DNA from: Candidatus Falkowiibacteriota bacterium
GTDB taxonomy: Bacteria; Patescibacteriota; Patescibacteriia; CAIXNZ01; JADLGS01
Assembly: GCA_020849205.1 (NCBI GenBank)
Contig: JADLGS010000028.1
Location: 1 to 13,352, forward strand
Direction of reading: 5' to 3'
DNA: 13,352 nt
This document shows, piece after piece, positions 11,117 through 13,352 of the stretch. Each line of letters opens with the position of its first letter. The first letter of the stretch is position 1. A program made the translations under genes and the position numbers. The notes below the pieces were generated by a model, which had not been told where the DNA came from, ran no database searches, and was given only the letters and a program-made list of their open reading frames with translations.

Positions 11117-11335
11117 ATGCGAGAAGTTGTCACAATTTCATTAGCACCTGCTTTAGCAATGGAAGTAAAGAAAGCAGTTAAAAAAGGTAAATACTCTAGT
11201 AAGAGTGAGTTTTTTCGTGAACTTTTAAAGATGTGGGCATCTGAAGAATTTTTGTTTCAAGATGTTCTGGAGGCAGAGAAGGAAATTAAAGCCGGTAAAT
11301 TGATTAAGTTGAAATCGATACGTGAAATCATGTAA
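11117..11335 (+). CDS. Ribbon-helix-helix antitoxin (ParD/CopG-like)
   Basis: 72 residues. The N-terminal strand VVTISL (4-9), followed by helices LAMEVKKAVKKGKY and SKSEFFRELLKMW (about 28-40), is the ribbon-helix-helix DNA-binding fold: two copies would form the paired beta-ribbon that reads the palindrome just upstream. The C-terminal part (about 42-72, FQDVLEAEKEIKAGKLIKLKSIREIM) is the usual toxin-neutralising extension of ParD-type antitoxins. The stop is 2 nt before the toxin ATG, the standard antitoxin-first order. There is no Shine-Dalgarno site. Autoregulation is inferred from the operator. Confidence 0.85.
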   Translation: MREVVTISLAPALAMEVKKAVKKGKYSSKSEFFRELLKMWASEEFLFQDVLEAEKEIKAGKLIKLKSIREIM

Positions 11336-11337
11336 GT

Positions 11338-11607
11338 ATGTTTCAATTACGATATACACCACACTTTATTCGACGTTTTAAAAAACTTCCAAAACATATT
11401 CAGGAGTTGTATGCACAAAAAGAAGATATTTTGAAAATAAATCCTTTTAATAATAAACTTAAATCTCACAAACTTAATGGAAAATTACGTGATTATTGGT
11501 CTGTATCGATTGATCAAAAACATCGTTTCTTGTTTCGTTTTGAGGGTGGTATTTTGATTATCATGATGACCATTGGTAACCATGATATTTATAATGAGAT
11601 TTTGTAA
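11338..11607 (+). CDS. RelE/ParE-superfamily toxin
   Basis: 89 residues, normal for the superfamily. Family marks: FIRRFKKLPKHI near the N-terminus, the basic strand region SHKLNGKLRDYWSVSI (43-58, with His44, Lys45 and Arg51), Arg63 in KHRFLFRF and the C-terminal IGNHDIY (79-85) with His82 and Tyr85, which resembles the YafQ/RelE mRNA-cleaving branch more than gyrase-directed ParE. RelE-type toxins cleave mRNA on the ribosome; that assignment is by pattern only. It starts 2 nt after the antitoxin and ends 2 nt before the uracil-DNA glycosylase gene, so the three must be co-transcribed. Confidence 0.85.
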   Translation: MFQLRYTPHFIRRFKKLPKHIQELYAQKEDILKINPFNNKLKSHKLNGKLRDYWSVSIDQKHRFLFRFEGGILIIMMTIGNHDIYNEIL

Positions 11608-11609
11608 TT

Positions 11610-12212
11610 ATGTTTGATAAACAAACACAGTTAGATAGCGTGCATCTGTCTCTTATTCATATCACTGATAATGAATTAAAATGTTTGCGCATGGAAAATA
11701 AGTATCTTCCCGTATTTGGTGAGGGTGATATCAACGCGCGTATTATGATCGTGGGAGAGGCGCCTGGTAAAAATGAAGCAGAGTGTGGCAAACCTTTTTG
11801 TGGAAAATCAGGAAAAATCCTTGATGACGTTTTGTCGCAAGCGGGGCTTGATCGAAGTAATATTTATATTACGAATGTTGTAAAAGATAGACCTCCGCAA
11901 AATCGCGATCCGCGCCCAGACGAAATAGAACTGTATGCCCCTTTGCTTGATAGACAAATTGAAATCATACAACCAAAGATCGTGATAACGCTCGGGAGGA
12001 TATCGATGGCATATATTTTGAAGCGATACTGCGGTTTAGATGAAGCGCCGACTATAACAAGCGCGCATGGACAGGAGTTTAACGCCTGCACTCACGATGG
12101 AATCACGTTCACAGTAGTTCCCATGTTTCATCCAGCGGCAACCATCTACAACAAAGAGTCTAGAAAATCACTCTATACAGATATGAAAAAAGTGGTATCA
12201 TTACTCTCATAA
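11610..12212 (+). CDS. Family 4-like uracil-DNA glycosylase with most Fe-S ligands missing
   Basis: 200 residues. Removes uracil from DNA to start base-excision repair. Motifs: VGEAPGKNEAECGKPF (48-63, catalytic loop and uracil pocket Phe63), SGKILDDVL (67-75), NVVKDRPPQNRDP (89-101), GRISMAYIL (129-137) and the DNA-binding HPAA (174-177). Family 4 enzymes normally hold a [4Fe-4S] cluster on four Cys. Aligning by the VFGEG and RPPxNR anchors, the ligand positions here are Glu22, Cys25, Asp93 and Tyr109, so three of four are lost and cluster binding is unlikely. ATG 11610 follows the toxin stop by 2 nt. The rhodanese gene follows after 10 nt with no terminator between. Confidence 0.88.
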   Translation: MFDKQTQLDSVHLSLIHITDNELKCLRMENKYLPVFGEGDINARIMIVGEAPGKNEAECGKPFCGKSGKILDDVLSQAGLDRSNIYITNVVKDRPPQNRDPRPDEIELYAPLLDRQIEIIQPKIVITLGRISMAYILKRYCGLDEAPTITSAHGQEFNACTHDGITFTVVPMFHPAATIYNKESRKSLYTDMKKVVSLLS

Positions 12213-12222
12213 TTATCATTCT

Positions 12223-12825
12223 ATGAAACAAATCATTTTGGTTATCATGGCGATCGTCGTCACAGGAGTGGGTTCGAGTCTTGGTACTGCGTATTTTCTC
12301 AAAAAGGATTTAGCGTCAAAAGAGTCTTTGGTTGCTGCTTTTTATGCAACTGAAAATGCAGTAAGCGTGAGTCCGCATGGTCTTCGCGGAAAAATGGACA
12401 AAGGCGACACATCTTTTATTCTTGTAGATCTTCGAAGTCAGGAAGAGTATGAGAAAGAGCATATCATCGGCGCGATAAATATTCCTGCCTACAAAAACAA
12501 GACAAAGTCAGCGTATGATGAAGTTGATCGAATCGTTTCATCATTTAAAGCATTACCACAAGACAAAGAAATTATCATGTATTGCTACAGCATACCCTGC
12601 ATGACTTCTCGCAAGGTGGGAGATATGCTCGCAAAGGAAGGTATTTATGCGAAGCATCTTAACATCGGATGGAATGAGTGGCGCTATTTCTGGAATCTTT
12701 GGAATCATGAGCACGAATGGAATGCGACAAAAGCGGAAGATTACATCATGAAAGGAAAAGAACCAGGAACTCCACAAATTAGAGATTATGATTATAAGTG
12801 CGGAGATGGAGAATTGAGTTGTTAA
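12223..12825 (+). CDS. Membrane-anchored or exported rhodanese-domain protein
   Basis: 200 residues. The N-terminal hydrophobic stretch (residues 3-25) is an uncleaved anchor or signal peptide lacking a lipobox, so the domain faces outside the cytosol. The rhodanese domain (about 45-165) shows DLRSQEEYEKEHIIGAINIP (69-88) and the active-site loop MYCYSIPCMTSRK with catalytic Cys121 and a second Cys126, then GWNEWRYFW. Single-domain rhodaneses move sulfane sulfur or handle thiols. The tail (about 168-200) is polar, with two further Cys (193, 200). It is the last gene of the toxin-antitoxin/glycosylase unit; a weak -10 box (TATCAT, 12214-12219) might give separate transcription. Confidence 0.88.
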   Translation: MKQIILVIMAIVVTGVGSSLGTAYFLKKDLASKESLVAAFYATENAVSVSPHGLRGKMDKGDTSFILVDLRSQEEYEKEHIIGAINIPAYKNKTKSAYDEVDRIVSSFKALPQDKEIIMYCYSIPCMTSRKVGDMLAKEGIYAKHLNIGWNEWRYFWNLWNHEHEWNATKAEDYIMKGKEPGTPQIRDYDYKCGDGELSC

Positions 12826-12830
12826 ATGAA

Positions 12831-12864
12831 AAAACCCTCAGCGTTTGTCTGAGGGTTTTGTTGT
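12831..12864. terminator. Bidirectional terminator between convergent genes
   Basis: AAAACCCTCAG (12831-12841), 7-nt loop, CTGAGGGTTTT (12849-12859). T-rich flanks on both strands serve the rhodanese operon (+) and the 91-aa gene (-). Confidence 0.9.
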
Positions 12865-12869
12865 GTTTA

Positions 12870-13145
12870 TTATTTTTTCTTGCGTTGTTTTGTGAGTGGA
12901 AATTTCCCATACTCCATTCGAAATTGCGCTATTACGGCAGGTGTGATGTAGCGACCATCATCATGTAAAATCTCATTAAGCGCTTCTTTGAAACTGGAAA
13001 AAGGACGAACCCAAGGGCGTGTTACACCTTTGTGAAAAACAATCATATCAGCGGTCCCGTCGTCATTAAGACGGATTGTTTTGCGATACGCGTTATGAAA
13101 TCTAAAAACGTACGAATCCCCATGTTTTTCTATGCGCGCGGTCAT
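12870..13145 (-). CDS. Hypothetical protein, 91 aa
   Basis: Unrecognised. AAGGAGG (plus 13151-13157) 5 nt before ATG 13145 is the strongest Shine-Dalgarno site in the window. The sequence looks like a compact beta-rich domain: alternating charged and aromatic strands (ARIEKHGDSYVFRFHNAYRK, then TADMIVFHKG), a helix (FKEALNEIL, about 53-61) and a basic tail ending KQRKKK. There is no Cys, no membrane segment and no nuclease or kinase motif. It has its own promoter and shares the terminator at 12831 with the rhodanese operon. Nucleic-acid binding would suit the tail but is a guess. Confidence 0.75.
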   Translation of the reverse strand: MTARIEKHGDSYVFRFHNAYRKTIRLNDDGTADMIVFHKGVTRPWVRPFSSFKEALNEILHDDGRYITPAVIAQFRMEYGKFPLTKQRKKK

Positions 13146-13169
13146 GTACGCCTCCTTGTTGGCTGATGC

Positions 13170-13198
13170 AATGTATCAAAGTATGTCGTTATGGTCAA
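13170..13198 (-). promoter_or_regulatory. Promoter of the 91-aa gene
   Basis: On the minus strand TTGACC (plus 13193-13198), 17-bp spacer, TACATT (13170-13175). Confidence 0.65.
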
Positions 13199-13212
13199 TA
13201 AATATAAAACCC

Positions 13213-13241
13213 TTGACTTTTTGCCTATATTCGCTTATTAT
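13213..13241 (+). promoter_or_regulatory. Promoter of the rpsO leader transcript
   Basis: TTGACT (13213-13218), 17-bp spacer, TATTAT (13236-13241). Start near 13248, giving an ~80-nt leader before rpsO. Confidence 0.7.
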
Positions 13242-13247
13242 TATGGC

Positions 13248-13329
13248 ATTGTCGCATGCTCGGTTGAGGAGTGATTAGCCTTTTCTTGGCACGCGGTAGC
13301 ATTATTAATTTACATGATATAAACCAAGT
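13248..13329 (+). promoter_or_regulatory. Structured rpsO leader, candidate S15 autoregulatory site
   Basis: ATGCT (13256-13260) pairs with AGCAT (13298-13302). Inside, GGTT (13262-13265) can pair with AGCC (13277-13280), placing a U-G pair next to G-C pairs, similar to the G-U/G-C motif S15 reads in 16S rRNA; GCC/GGC (13278-13280/13288-13290) is an alternative. A second promoter element, TG-A-TATAAA (13318-13323), ends 7 nt before the ATG and would give a leaderless message lacking this structure. Pairings are by eye. Confidence 0.45.
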
Positions 13330-13352
13330 ATGGCTTTATCAAAAGAGAAAAA
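13330..13352 (+). CDS. rpsO: 30S ribosomal protein S15, first codons only (3' partial)
   Basis: Seven codons are visible, reading MALSKEK. This matches the common bacterial S15 opening MAL(T/S)KEKK. S15 binds 16S rRNA early in assembly of the 30S platform and in many bacteria represses its own message by binding the leader; the structured leader upstream agrees. There is no Shine-Dalgarno site next to the ATG, and a -10 box lies 7 nt before it. The call rests on very little sequence, strengthened by the leader. Confidence 0.6.

Noticed and set aside
1..13352. CRISPR array, insertion sequence or phage module
   Set aside because: No regularly spaced direct repeats, transposase, Cas or phage structural genes; the Xer-like recombinase alone does not indicate a prophage.

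Overview
The window looks like chromosome of a small-genome bacterium of the Candidate Phyla Radiation (Patescibacteria, Parcubacteria-like). The basis is gene content and style: a PilB-type pilus ATPase, a membrane protein with calcium-binding repeats fused to an L,D-transpeptidase, a Xer-type recombinase, DUF1294 and DUF6498 membrane proteins, many short orphan ORFs, and AT-rich DNA with tight spacing. TGA is used as a normal stop, so this is code 11 and not the recoded Gracilibacteria/SR1 type. The lineage is inferred from recognition only; no marker gene is complete here.

Layout. 1-3000: the end of a polytopic membrane protein, then pilB on a leaderless message. 3000-4200: three small orphan genes, two of them on the minus strand, with an overlapping divergent promoter pair. 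4180-6060: a DUF1294 membrane protein (-), a candidate ~55-nt RNA (-), then a plus-strand pair (ACT-less prephenate-dehydratase-like protein and DUF6498 membrane protein) and a separate 40-residue basic protein. 6060-7730: an exported L,D-transpeptidase, a [3Fe-4S]-type ferredoxin lying between two REP-like inverted repeats, and a small UPF0316-like membrane protein. 7850-9380: an orphan helical protein (-), a HAD phosphatase/phosphomutase, and a GC-rich stretch that folds into a long irregular hairpin. 9386-11050: a tyrosine recombinase (-) divergent from an operon of three very small membrane proteins, with a perfect inverted repeat between the promoters. 11058-12860: an operon of RHH antitoxin, RelE/ParE toxin, family-4-like uracil-DNA glycosylase without most of its iron-sulfur ligands, and anchored rhodanese. 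12870-13352: an orphan gene (-), then the start of rpsO behind an ~80-nt structured leader.

Regulation is unusually legible. Good -35/-10 pairs with 16-18 bp spacers, and about a dozen strong intrinsic terminators, delimit almost every unit. Genes fall into two start classes: strong Shine-Dalgarno sites (mostly the small orphan genes and the HAD gene), and no Shine-Dalgarno site, where for pilB, the ferredoxin and rpsO the -10 box ends exactly 7 nt before the ATG, as expected for leaderless mRNAs. The extended -10 form TGnTATA recurs.

No classical defence island, CRISPR array or insertion sequence is visible. The most interesting items are the two candidate small RNAs, the rpsO leader, the toxin-antitoxin/glycosylase operon with its palindromic operator, and the terminator-like hairpin touching the L,D-transpeptidase start codon.
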